Shown: positions 7,119 to 14,085, numbered from the stretch's first letter. The stretch: DNA of 14,085 bases from an uncultured Oscillibacter sp. (GCA_902462475.1 CABQCB010000027.1:1-14085); one strand, 5' to 3'. Numbers and translations are program-made. The notes: a model not told the origin generated them from the sequence alone.

Positions 7119-7186
7119 CTGCACCCCTCCATTTCACCCGTCATCCCCTCCGCACGGAACAAATCCGGTGAAATAGAGGGGTGCAG
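7119..7186 (+). other. Large intercistronic hairpin between receptor and permease genes
   Basis: Bases 7119-7138 pair with 7167-7186, 19 of 20 positions (one C-A mismatch at 7130/7175), around a 28-base loop. There is no T tract after it, so it is not a standard intrinsic terminator. It probably sets the ratio of receptor to permease mRNA by protecting the upstream message or by partial termination. It lies 33 bases before the permease ATG. Confidence 0.75.
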
Positions 7187-7201
7187 TCTAACCTGACTGC
7201 A
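7182..7201 (+). other. Second small hairpin, mutually exclusive with the large one
   Basis: TGCAGTC (7182-7188) pairs perfectly with GACTGCA (7195-7201) around a six-base loop. Its left arm is the closing end of the large hairpin's right arm (7182-7186), so both cannot be fully formed at once. It ends four bases before the permease's ribosome site AAAGGAG (7205-7211). Confidence 0.5.
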
Positions 7202-7218
7202 TAGAAAGGAGCACTTAT

Positions 7219-9114
7219 ATGGCCCAAAAATGGCGCATTAGAATCACCATGGTGCTGGGTCTGATTTTGGCGATCATACAGCTGTACGGCGGTCTTTGGC
7301 CCATCGCCACGCAAACGCTGCGCGCCATCCATGTAGCATTGGGACTCGGCATGGCATTTATGATCTATCCGGTGGTAAAGCGGAAAGAGGGCAAACGTGA
7401 CCTGCTGTCCAGCAAGCTCATGTTTGTGGTGGACTTCCTGTTTACGGCCGGCATCATCCTCTGCTGCACCTACTTCATCACCGAGCTGGAGGCACTGGCC
7501 TATCGGGGCGGCAACCCCTCCACCATGGACGTGATCGTCAGCTGCGTGGCCGTCCTGCTGGTCCTGGAATCCTGCCGCCGCTCCCTGGGCGCGGCAATGC
7601 CCATCATTGCGGTCATCTTCATCGTCTACGCCATGCTGGGGAACCTGCCCGGCTTCCTGCAGCACCGCGCCATCGACGTGGAGTGGCTTTCGACCCACCT
7701 CTTCCTGACCACGGAGGGCGTGTTCGGCACCACCATCGGCGCCAGTGCCACCACCGTCTTTTTGTTCGTTCTCTTCGGCGCAGCCCTGGAAAAGACCGGC
7801 GGCGGAGAATTCTTCCTGCAGCTGGCGTACAGTGTCTGCGGCCGGTATCGCGGCGGCACCGCCAAGGTGGCCGTTGTGGGCAGCGGCCTGATGGGCATGA
7901 TCTCCGGAAGCGCCGTGGCCAACGTGGCCGGTGTGGGCTCCATCGCCATTCCTTTGATGAAGCAGACCGGCTATTCCAGTGATGACGCCGGCGCCATCGA
8001 GGCGGTCTCCGCCAGCGGCGGCCTGATCATGCCGCCGGTCATGGGCGCCGCCGCGTTCATCATGGCGGAAAACCTGGGCGTGCCCTACTCCGAGATCATT
8101 CTGGCAGCAGCTCTGCCCGCGACCCTCTACTACATGGCCATTTTGTTCTCCGTGGATTTCATCGCCGGACGGCAGGGCCTGGTGGGCATGCCCAAGGATC
8201 AGCTGCCCAAGTTCAGGGCCGTGATGAAAGAGGGCTACCTGTACATCATCCCCATGCTGATCCTCATCTACTTCATCTGCATCGCCAAGACCTCCGCCCA
8301 GCGGGCCGCGTTTTGGGGCTTCGTTTCCATCGTGGTGCTCTACGCCGTCCGCAAGATCCTCCAGGAAAAGGACGTGCGCGGTTTCTGCAAGATGATTCTG
8401 GACATCCTCATTGACGGCTCCCGCCAGGCGGTCTCCATCATCGCCGCCTGCGCCTGCGCCGGCATCATCGTGGGCGTCATCTCCCTCACCGGTCTCGGCC
8501 TTACCCTCTCCAGCGCCCTGGTGGACCTGGCCGGCGGCTCTTTGTTCCTGCTGCTGCTGTACACGGCCATCGCCTGCATCATTTTGGGCATGGGACTTCC
8601 GGTCACCGCCTGCTATATCATCCTGGCCGTGCTGGCTGCTCCCGCCATCGTGAATCTGGGCGTTCCCGCCATCGCCGCCCACCTGTTCGTGATGTATTAC
8701 GGCGTCCTCTCCAACATCACGCCGCCGGTGGCCCTGGCCTCCTACGTTGCCGCGGGCATCTCCAAATCCAAGCCGCTGAACGTGGCCGTCACCTCCTGCA
8801 AGATGAGCGTGGTGCTGTTCGTTCTGCCGTTTATGTTCATCTATCAGCCCGTTCTGATTTTGCAGGAAGTCCAGGCAGTGACGCTGATCTCCGCCCTGGT
8901 GACCAGCGTGGTGGGCGTCATCGCCATCTCCGCCGGTTCCCAGCGCTACCTACTGCGAAACGCCAGTGTGCTGGAGTGTTTGATGCTGCTGGTAGGCGGT
9001 TTCTGCATGCTCTATCCCGAGTCTATTTCCGATGTGGTCGGTATCGTTCTGTTTGTCGCAGTGGTGCTCATCCATCTGAAAAAGCGGAAAAGCGCCCGGG
9101 CGGCAAGTGCCTGA
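7219..9114 (+). CDS. Fused TRAP transporter permease (4TM/12TM, TAXI type)
   Basis: A 631-residue polytopic membrane protein, the usual size of fused TRAP permeases. The first 160 or so residues hold four to five helices of the small (DctQ-like) part; from about 170 the large DctM-like part follows. Typical motifs are GGTAKVAVVGSGLMGMISGS (212-231), GLIMPPVMGAAAF (268-280), GMGLPVTACYIILA (457-470) and SNITPPVALASYVAAG (498-513), which form the re-entrant substrate and sodium region. The protein imports the ligand delivered by the receptor, driven by an ion gradient (sodium in the well-studied TRAP systems). AAAGGAG is seven bases before the ATG. The last codons overlap the ribosome site of the next gene, so translation is coupled. 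A tail of three helices (about 550-620) after the core seems intact. Confidence 0.94.
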   Translation: MAQKWRIRITMVLGLILAIIQLYGGLWPIATQTLRAIHVALGLGMAFMIYPVVKRKEGKRDLLSSKLMFVVDFLFTAGIILCCTYFITELEALAYRGGNPSTMDVIVSCVAVLLVLESCRRSLGAAMPIIAVIFIVYAMLGNLPGFLQHRAIDVEWLSTHLFLTTEGVFGTTIGASATTVFLFVLFGAALEKTGGGEFFLQLAYSVCGRYRGGTAKVAVVGSGLMGMISGSAVANVAGVGSIAIPLMKQTGYSSDDAGAIEAVSASGGLIMPPVMGAAAFIMAENLGVPYSEIILAAALPATLYYMAILFSVDFIAGRQGLVGMPKDQLPKFRAVMKEGYLYIIPMLILIYFICIAKTSAQRAAFWGFVSIVVLYAVRKILQEKDVRGFCKMILDILIDGSRQAVSIIAACACAGIIVGVISLTGLGLTLSSALVDLAGGSLFLLLLYTAIACIILGMGLPVTACYIILAVLAAPAIVNLGVPAIAAHLFVMYYGVLSNITPPVALASYVAAGISKSKPLNVAVTSCKMSVVLFVLPFMFIYQPVLILQEVQAVTLISALVTSVVGVIAISAGSQRYLLRNASVLECLMLLVGGFCMLYPESISDVVGIVLFVAVVLIHLKKRKSARAASA

Positions 9115-9127
9115 AAGGAGCCGTAGA

Positions 9128-9901
9128 ATGAAGTTTGATACCATTAAGGTCGAGCTGGAGGAATCCCTCGGCATCGCCACCATCACCATCAGCAAGCCCC
9201 CCGTCAACGCCATGGGCTCCGATGATTACGGTGAGCTGTACGAAGCGCTGTACAAGCTGAGCAAAAACAAGTCCATCCGCGCGCTGATCCTGACCGCAGA
9301 AGGCGAGAAGCTGTTTGTGGGCGGCTCCGACGTGAAGGAGTTCATCGCCCTGGACGGCGAGACCGGCCCCCTGTACACAGAGCGGAACAACGCGGTGCGC
9401 TCCTATCTCTATCACTTCCCCAAGCCCGTCATCTGCGCCCTCAACGGCTCCGCCTTCGGCGGCGGCGTGGGGCTGGCCATCTGTGCGGACATCCGCCTGT
9501 GCGTGCCGGAAGCCAAGTTCAATCTGGGTGAGATCAACATGGGCATTCTGGGGCTGACCCAGCACTTTACGGCCCGCTGCTTCAACGGCACCGCCCGGAA
9601 AATGGTCTACACCGGCGATCGCATCACCGCAGCCGAGGCCATGCGCATCGGCCTGGTGGACGAGATCGTCCCCCGGGAGGAGCTGATGACCCGCGCCAGG
9701 CAGCTGGCCAAGGAGATCGCCTCCAAATCCCCGCTGGCCATCCAGTATGCCAAGCAGTGCATGAACGAAGCCGAGCGGTACAGCCTGGAGAAGATCGGGT
9801 TCGAGGCGGCATGCATCGGCAAACTCTGGGCCACCGAGGACAAGAACGAGGCCACCGCCTCCTTCCTGGAAAAGCGTGAGCCCCACTTCCAGGGGCGCTG
9901 A
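9128..9901 (+). CDS. Crotonase-family acyl-CoA enzyme (enoyl-CoA hydratase/isomerase), possibly an isomerase
   Basis: A 257-residue crotonase. The CoA-binding and oxyanion-hole elements are present: FVGGSDVKEF (63-72) and GSAFGGGVGLAI (107-118). C-terminal helices (205-257) are complete. In the classical hydratase two glutamates act (rat Glu144 in GGGCE and Glu164 in GQPE). By eye the first is Gly115 here (GGGVG) and the second is kept as Glu135 (NLGE). Delta3-delta2 enoyl-CoA isomerases keep only the second, so isomerisation is at least as likely as hydration. In this operon the substrate would be glutaconyl-CoA, crotonyl-CoA or a regioisomer. ATG 9128 is chosen because AAAGGAG (9114-9120) precedes it by seven bases; a GTG at 9107 lies inside the permease gene. 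It is 19 bases from gctA. The fold is certain, the reaction is not. Confidence 0.88.
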   Translation: MKFDTIKVELEESLGIATITISKPPVNAMGSDDYGELYEALYKLSKNKSIRALILTAEGEKLFVGGSDVKEFIALDGETGPLYTERNNAVRSYLYHFPKPVICALNGSAFGGGVGLAICADIRLCVPEAKFNLGEINMGILGLTQHFTARCFNGTARKMVYTGDRITAAEAMRIGLVDEIVPREELMTRARQLAKEIASKSPLAIQYAKQCMNEAERYSLEKIGFEAACIGKLWATEDKNEATASFLEKREPHFQGR

Positions 9902-9920
9902 AAAGGAGGGCAGGCCGGTC

Positions 9921-10874
9921 ATGAGCAAAATCATGTCTCTTCAGGCAGCGGTATCGTCACTGGTCCACGACGGAGACAGCATCTGTATCGGCGGCTGCAC
10001 CACGAACCGCAAGCCCTATGCCCTGGTGCGGGAGATCATCCGCCAGGGAAAACGAAACCTCTATCTCCACGGCGCCGCTTCCGGCGGCGACGCGGATATG
10101 CTGATCGGCGCGGACTGCTGCACGGCGTACATCAACTCCTACTGCGCCAACTCCGGCTATACCAACGTCTCCCGCCGGTACCGCAAATACGTGGAGGAGG
10201 GGAAGATCCTCTTCGAGGACTATTCCCTGGACATCCACGCAGCCTTGTACCATGCGGCGGCGCTGGGCTTCCCCTTCATCGCCGTCAAGCACATGCTGGG
10301 CTCGGATCTGGTGGAGAAGGTGGGCATCAGCGAAGAGGTCCGCGCCCAACACCCAAAGCTCCCCGCCCGCAAGTGCATGGTGATGGACAACCCCTTCCGC
10401 CCCGGCGACCAGCTTTGCTACATCCCCGTTCCGGACATCGACGTGGCGTTGATCCACGTGCAGAAGGCCGCTCCGGACGGCACCTGCCGTATCGAGGGCG
10501 CGGTCTTCAACGACCTGGACATGGCCCTGGGCGCCCGGCACGTGATCGTCAGCTGCGAGGAGATCGTCACGGAAGAGGAGATCCGCAGAGACCCCGGCGC
10601 CAATCAGATCTCCTGCGTCATTCCCGACGCCATCGTGCTGGCTCCCTTCGGCGCGCATCCCTCCCAGGTCTCCAACTACTATGACTACGACCGGGACTTC
10701 CTGAAGTATTACGACAAGGTCAGCAAAGAGGACGACCTCTATCAGGAGTTCCTGACCCAATGGGTCCGCACCCCCGCCGACCACTATGCCTATCTGGAAC
10801 TGCTGGGCCCCAAACGCCTGATGGATCTGCGGGTCTGCCAGGGCATGAACTTTGCCGTTGCGCACGAGGCTTGA
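9921..10874 (+). CDS. gctA: Glutaconate CoA-transferase subunit A
   Basis: A 317-residue protein that resembles Acidaminococcus fermentans GctA along its whole length as I remember it: VHDGDSICIGG near the start, TTNRKPYA (27-34), DADMLIGAD, ANSGYTNVSRR, VKHMLGSDL, DNPFRPGD, EEIRRDP, PFGAHPSQ and YDYDRDFLKYYDKVSK. Together with subunit B it moves CoA from acetyl-CoA to glutaconate or 2-hydroxyglutarate in the cytoplasm; subunit A helps build the substrate site. GGAGG at 9905-9909 stands 11 bases before the ATG. An earlier in-frame ATG at 9876 would overlap the crotonase gene and lacks a ribosome site. The gene is followed by gctB after 13 bases, as in other glutaconate clusters. Related 3-oxoacid CoA-transferases are shorter and lack these motifs. 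Confidence 0.93.
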   Translation: MSKIMSLQAAVSSLVHDGDSICIGGCTTNRKPYALVREIIRQGKRNLYLHGAASGGDADMLIGADCCTAYINSYCANSGYTNVSRRYRKYVEEGKILFEDYSLDIHAALYHAAALGFPFIAVKHMLGSDLVEKVGISEEVRAQHPKLPARKCMVMDNPFRPGDQLCYIPVPDIDVALIHVQKAAPDGTCRIEGAVFNDLDMALGARHVIVSCEEIVTEEEIRRDPGANQISCVIPDAIVLAPFGAHPSQVSNYYDYDRDFLKYYDKVSKEDDLYQEFLTQWVRTPADHYAYLELLGPKRLMDLRVCQGMNFAVAHEA

Positions 10875-10887
10875 AAGGAGGCGCGGC

Positions 10888-11661
10888 ATGAACTATACCA
10901 ACAAGGAAATGCAGGTCATTATGATCGCCCGCCAGATCAAAGACGGCCAGCGCGTGATCGTGGGGACCGGCCTGCCTCTGGTAGGCGCCTCCCTGGCAAA
11001 GCGGACCTACGCGCCCAACTGCTGTTTGCTGGTGGAAAGCGGCATGGTAGACGGCTGTCCCGTGGAGGCCCCCACCAGCGTGGCGGATCTGCGCTTTTCC
11101 CACGGCGCGTCCACCCTCGGCGAGACATTCCGGTACTTCGGCATGCAGAATAACAACCTGCGCAAGCCCGTTATGGACCTGGGCTTTCTGGGCGGTGCGC
11201 AGATCGACCCGTACGGCAACCTCAACTCCACCTCCATCGGAGACTACCATCACCCCTCCGCCCGCTTTTCCGGAAGCGGCGGAGCCAACGGCATCGCCAC
11301 CTACGTAAACACGGTTTTGATGATGCAGCATCAAAAACGCCGGTTTGTGGAAAAGGTGGACTACCTGACCAGTCCCGGCTGGATCGACGGCCCGGACGGA
11401 CGCCGCAAAATGGGCCTTCCCGCCGACCGCGGCCCGCAGGTGGTCATCACCAACCTGGGGCTGATGCGCTTTGACGAGGAGACCAAGCGTATGTATGTGG
11501 CGGAGTACTTCCCCGGTGTGACCCCCCAGGACATTCAGGACAACACGGGATTTGAAATCGATACGTCCCGGGCCACGCAGTCCGTTCCGCCGGAGCCGGA
11601 GTGCCTGGAGATCCTTCGCAACCAGATCGATCCCAGCCGGCTCTACATCGGAAAGGAATGA
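10888..11661 (+). CDS. gctB: Glutaconate CoA-transferase subunit B
   Basis: A 257-residue protein with the GctB pattern: NYTNKEMQ at the start, VGTGLPLVGASLAKR (25-39), LLVESGMVDGCPVE, FLGGAQIDPYGNLNSTSIGDYHHP, SGGANGIATY, HQKRRF, YLTSPGWIDGP. Glu50 in VESG lines up with the catalytic Glu54 of the A. fermentans enzyme, which forms the glutamyl-CoA intermediate. Its presence supports true CoA-transferase activity and speaks against the AibB-type relatives of Myxococcus, which decarboxylate and have a cysteine there. AAAGGAGG lies about seven bases before the ATG; an upstream ATG at 10852 is inside gctA. Fifty-nine bases without a gene or clear signal separate it from gcdA. Confidence 0.94.
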   Translation: MNYTNKEMQVIMIARQIKDGQRVIVGTGLPLVGASLAKRTYAPNCCLLVESGMVDGCPVEAPTSVADLRFSHGASTLGETFRYFGMQNNNLRKPVMDLGFLGGAQIDPYGNLNSTSIGDYHHPSARFSGSGGANGIATYVNTVLMMQHQKRRFVEKVDYLTSPGWIDGPDGRRKMGLPADRGPQVVITNLGLMRFDEETKRMYVAEYFPGVTPQDIQDNTGFEIDTSRATQSVPPEPECLEILRNQIDPSRLYIGKE

Positions 11662-11720
11662 CATCCTCCCGGCCCCGCAGCCCCGGACCCCAATACCGTC
11701 AAGAAAGTGAGGACTATCTG

Positions 11721-13490
11721 ATGAATGAATATTCCATGCCCCGCTACTTCCAGCATATGGAAGCGGTCGGAGAGTCCCTTTTTGCAGTTGACGAAGAAAA
11801 CGCCAAAATATTGAAAGAGGCGGAGGCGGCCATCTCCACGCGGATCGAAGAGATCCTGGACGCCGGCAAGCCCACCGCCGACCTCAACAGCGCCGGACAG
11901 CTGTGCGCCATGCAGCGCATTGAAAAGCTGATCGATCCGGGCACCTGGCTCCCGCTGAACAGTCTTTTCAACCCCCGCGGCAACGCCAACGGCTCCACCA
12001 ACATTGTCAAGGGACTGGCAAAGGTCAGCGGGAAATGGGTGGTCATCGTCGCGTCCGACAATAAAAAAATGGCCGGCGCCTGGGTCCCGGGGCAGGCGGA
12101 AAATCTTCTGCGCGCCTCCGACACGGCCAAGCGCCTGCGGATCCCCCTGGTATATCTGCTCAACTGCTCCGGCGTGAAAATGGACGAGCAGGAGAAGGTC
12201 TATCCCGACCGCCGCGGCGGCGGAACGCCTTTCTACCGCAACGCCCAGCTCAACCAGCTCGGCATCCCGGTCATCGTGGGCATCTACGGCACCAACCCCG
12301 CCGGCGGCGGTTATCACTCCATCAGCCCCACCATTCTGGTGGCCCACAAGGACGCCAACATGGCCGTGGGCGGCGCCGGCATCGTGGGCGGTATGTCTCC
12401 CAAGGGGCATGTGGACCTCTCCTCCGCCCAGGCACTGATCGACGCGCAGAAGGAGCTGCGCCAGGACGTCCCCGGAACGGTTTCCGTCCATCACGACGAG
12501 ACCGGCTTCATGCGTGAAGTCTACGGCACGGAAGAAGGCGTGCTGGATGCCATCCGCAAGTACATCCGCTATACGCCCGCCTTTGACCCGGAGTTTTTCC
12601 GGGTGGATGCCCCCGCAGAGCCCGCCTATCCTGCCGAGGACCTGTATTCCCTCTTCCCCGCCAACCACAAGCGCCCCTACGAGATCTACGATATCATCGC
12701 CCGTCTGACGGACGGCTCCCAGCTGATGGAGTACAAGAAGGGCTACGGCCCCGAGATCGTCACCGGCCTTGCCAAGATCGACGGCCTGCTGGTGGGTATA
12801 GTGGCCAACGTGCAGGGCTTCTTCCTGGACTATCCCGAATACCGCACGGACGCGCTGGGTGTGGGCGGCAAGCTGTACCGGCAGGGCCTGATCAAAATGA
12901 GCGAATTTGTGACGCTCTGCGCCAGAGACCGCGTTCCTGTCATCTGGCTGCAGGACACCACCGGCATTGACGTTGGAAACGAGGCCGAGCGGGCCGAGCT
13001 GCTGGGCCTGGGCCAAAGCCTGATCTACTCCATCCAAAATTCCGACCTGCCCATGCTGGAGATCACCATGCGCAAGGGCACCGCGGCGGCGCACTATGTG
13101 CTGGGCGGTCCCCAGGGCAACGACACCAACGCCTTCTCCCTGGGCACCGTCGCCACCGAGATCTACGTCATGCACGGTGAGACAGCCGCTGCCGCCATGT
13201 ACGCCCGCCGCCTGGTAAAGGATCAGGCCGCCGGAAAGGATCTGCAGCCCACCATCGACAAGATGAATCAGCTCATCTCCGACTACGCCGAAAAGTCCCG
13301 GGCCCAGTACTGCGCTCAGTCCGGCATGGTGGATGAGATCGTATCCCTGCAGAAGCTGCGCGCCTACCTGCTGGCCTTCACCGCCGCGGCCTATCAAAAT
13401 CCCAAGGGGATCTGCCCGCACCACCAGATGGTCCTGCCGCGGATCATCTCCGATTACGCAAAGCAGACCCCCCCGCCTGCGGAGGAATGA
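11721..13490 (+). CDS. gcdA: Glutaconyl-CoA decarboxylase alpha subunit (carboxyltransferase)
   Basis: A 589-residue carboxyltransferase that closely matches remembered A. fermentans GcdA (587 residues) from SMPRYFQ at 5-11 to the end. Two crotonase-like halves are visible: the N half with ASDNKKMAGAWVPGQAE (111-127), CSGVKMDEQEKVYPDRRGGG (149-168), GTNPAGGGYHSISP (190-203) and VGGAGIVGGMSPKGHVDL (216-233); the C half with KKGYGPEIVTGLAK, QDTTGIDVGNEAERAELLGLGQ and RKGTAAAHYVLGGPQGNDTN. It transfers the gamma-carboxyl group of glutaconyl-CoA to biotin on the carrier subunit, leaving crotonyl-CoA; the membrane beta subunit then releases CO2 and pumps sodium. ATG 11721 fits the family's N-terminus and has AAAGTGAGG upstream; a start at 11601 inside gctB is rejected. 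Its end carries the ribosome site of the next gene. Confidence 0.96.
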   Translation: MNEYSMPRYFQHMEAVGESLFAVDEENAKILKEAEAAISTRIEEILDAGKPTADLNSAGQLCAMQRIEKLIDPGTWLPLNSLFNPRGNANGSTNIVKGLAKVSGKWVVIVASDNKKMAGAWVPGQAENLLRASDTAKRLRIPLVYLLNCSGVKMDEQEKVYPDRRGGGTPFYRNAQLNQLGIPVIVGIYGTNPAGGGYHSISPTILVAHKDANMAVGGAGIVGGMSPKGHVDLSSAQALIDAQKELRQDVPGTVSVHHDETGFMREVYGTEEGVLDAIRKYIRYTPAFDPEFFRVDAPAEPAYPAEDLYSLFPANHKRPYEIYDIIARLTDGSQLMEYKKGYGPEIVTGLAKIDGLLVGIVANVQGFFLDYPEYRTDALGVGGKLYRQGLIKMSEFVTLCARDRVPVIWLQDTTGIDVGNEAERAELLGLGQSLIYSIQNSDLPMLEITMRKGTAAAHYVLGGPQGNDTNAFSLGTVATEIYVMHGETAAAAMYARRLVKDQAAGKDLQPTIDKMNQLISDYAEKSRAQYCAQSGMVDEIVSLQKLRAYLLAFTAAAYQNPKGICPHHQMVLPRIISDYAKQTPPPAEE

Positions 13491-13494
13491 GCCT

Positions 13495-13614
13495 ATGAAT
13501 GTTGTGGTCTACGCACTGGGCGCCTATCTCGCCACGGCTGTGATCTCTCTGGGTGTTGTGGCCATCATTCTCCTCATCAACCGCCTGTTTTCTTCCGGAA
13601 AGGAGGCGGAGTGA
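13495..13614 (+). CDS. Tiny membrane subunit of glutaconyl-CoA decarboxylase (OadG/GcdD-like)
   Basis: A 39-residue protein with one membrane helix (about residues 5-29: VYALGAYLATAVISLGVVAIILLI) followed by a short charged tail, NRLFSSGKEAE. GGAGGA (13481-13486) within the end of gcdA is eight bases before the ATG, which follows the gcdA stop by four bases. Its place between the alpha and beta subunit genes and the single N-terminal helix fit the OadG/GcdD family, which anchors the carboxyltransferase to the beta subunit. The A. fermentans delta subunit is about 107 residues, so the soluble tail is almost absent here. A longer frame from 13333 exists but overlaps gcdA in another frame and is not credible. 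Identity rests mainly on position and topology. Confidence 0.7.
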   Translation: MNVVVYALGAYLATAVISLGVVAIILLINRLFSSGKEAE

Positions 13615-14085
13615 GTGGAGATCCTCTCCCAGCTGTTCCCGGGTATCAGCACGTTTTTCGCCATGGAGCCCGCCGTCGCCATTGCCAGAGTCGCCCTGAT
13701 CGTATTGGGATTTTTCCTGGCCTACTACGGCTTCAAGCGGACACTGGAGCCGCTGATCATGGTCCCCATGGGGATCGCCATGATGGCCGTGAACGCAGGC
13801 ATGATGTTCCTGAGCTCCGGCGCCATCGGAAACATGTTCGTCGACCCCCTTGCCTCCGATGCCGTGGAGCTAGTCAACATCATGCAGATCAATTTCCTCC
13901 AGCCCATCTATAACCTCACGTTTTCCAACGGTCTGATCGCCTGTCTGGTATTTATGGGCATCGGAGCGAGAAGCGAGATCAGCTATCTGCTGGCCAAGCC
14001 CTGGAGCTCCATGATCATCGCCATCTTCGCCGAGCTGGGCACATTCGTCACCCTGGTGGCCGGCATCTGCAAAGATGGCGATGAT
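13615..14085 (+). CDS. gcdB: Glutaconyl-CoA decarboxylase beta subunit (sodium-pumping), 3' end outside the window
   Basis: The first 157 residues of an OadB/GcdB-type membrane protein; the frame is open at the window end. Recognisable parts are ALIVLGFFLAYYGFKRTLEP (27-46), LIMVPMGIAMMAVNAG (47-62) and FLQPIYNLTFSNGLIACLVFMGIGA (94-118), with several membrane helices. The subunit splits carboxybiotin and couples this to sodium export across the membrane. The start is GTG at 13615, directly after the stop of the small subunit gene, with AGGAGG (13601-13606) eight bases upstream. The GTG at 13611 is in another frame and gives no family similarity. Oxaloacetate and methylmalonyl-CoA decarboxylases have similar beta subunits, but the gcdA neighbour decides for glutaconyl-CoA. 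Confidence 0.92.
   Translation, partial: MEILSQLFPGISTFFAMEPAVAIARVALIVLGFFLAYYGFKRTLEPLIMVPMGIAMMAVNAGMMFLSSGAIGNMFVDPLASDAVELVNIMQINFLQPIYNLTFSNGLIACLVFMGIGARSEISYLLAKPWSSMIIAIFAELGTFVTLVAGICKDGDD

Noticed and set aside
7141..8682. Minus-strand open frame of 513 codons opposite the TRAP permease
   Set aside because: Low-complexity His/Asp/Gly-rich translation typical of an antisense shadow; the sense strand encodes a complete TRAP permease.
10888..11661. AibA/AibB-type 3-methylglutaconyl-CoA decarboxylase instead of CoA-transferase
   Set aside because: The AibB type has cysteine at the catalytic position; here Glu50 is present in VESG as in true glutaconate CoA-transferase, and a separate biotin-type decarboxylase follows.
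11643..13424. Minus-strand open frame of 593 codons opposite gcdA
   Set aside because: Antisense shadow caused by GC-rich third positions; no start signal or domain, and gcdA is unmistakable.
1..14085. CRISPR arrays, tRNA or rRNA genes, insertion sequences, prophage or defence genes
   Set aside because: No repeat-spacer pattern, cloverleaf, transposase or terminal repeats were seen on either strand; all large genes belong to housekeeping or fermentation families.

Overview
The window reads like a GC-rich, low-GC-phylum gut anaerobe, most likely an Oscillospiraceae-type Clostridia (Flavonifractor/Intestinimonas-like). The pointers are: a GdpP-type c-di-AMP phosphodiesterase, RNase J, strong AGGAGG ribosome sites, a lipoprotein rather than periplasmic transporter receptor, and proteins that closely resemble, from memory, the Acidaminococcus fermentans glutaconate CoA-transferase and glutaconyl-CoA decarboxylase. 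Genus is inference; no rRNA or tRNA is present to settle it.

Left part (1-4800): housekeeping and regulation. On the minus strand lie the 5' three-quarters of a gdpP-like gene (cut by the window edge) and a LacI-family repressor with a strong promoter and its own terminator. Divergent from lacI, on the plus strand, is RNase J behind a roughly 280-nt structured leader, ending in a strong terminator. A LysR-type regulator gene converges on it, with its own terminator 28 bases further on.

Right part (5694-14085): a catabolic operon read rightwards, divergent from the lysR gene across a 340-base AT-rich control region. Order: TAXI-family TRAP solute-receptor lipoprotein, a large intercistronic hairpin, fused TRAP permease, crotonase-family enzyme, glutaconate CoA-transferase subunits A and B, glutaconyl-CoA decarboxylase alpha subunit (carboxyltransferase), a tiny 39-residue delta-like membrane subunit, and the start of the beta subunit (sodium-pumping membrane decarboxylase), cut by the window end.

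Proposed working: the transporter imports an unsaturated C5 dicarboxylate such as glutaconate (or a relative); GctAB attaches CoA from acetyl-CoA; Gcd decarboxylates glutaconyl-CoA to crotonyl-CoA while exporting sodium, which may in turn drive the transporter; crotonyl-CoA enters butyrate/acetate fermentation. The genes that would make glutaconyl-CoA from glutamate (2-hydroxyglutarate dehydrogenase, 2-hydroxyglutaryl-CoA dehydratase) are not in the window, and the biotin carrier subunit is also not seen; both could lie beyond base 14085. The crotonase lacks one of the two glutamates of classical enoyl-CoA hydratases, so an isomerase role is plausible. The substrate of the transporter is not proven by sequence.
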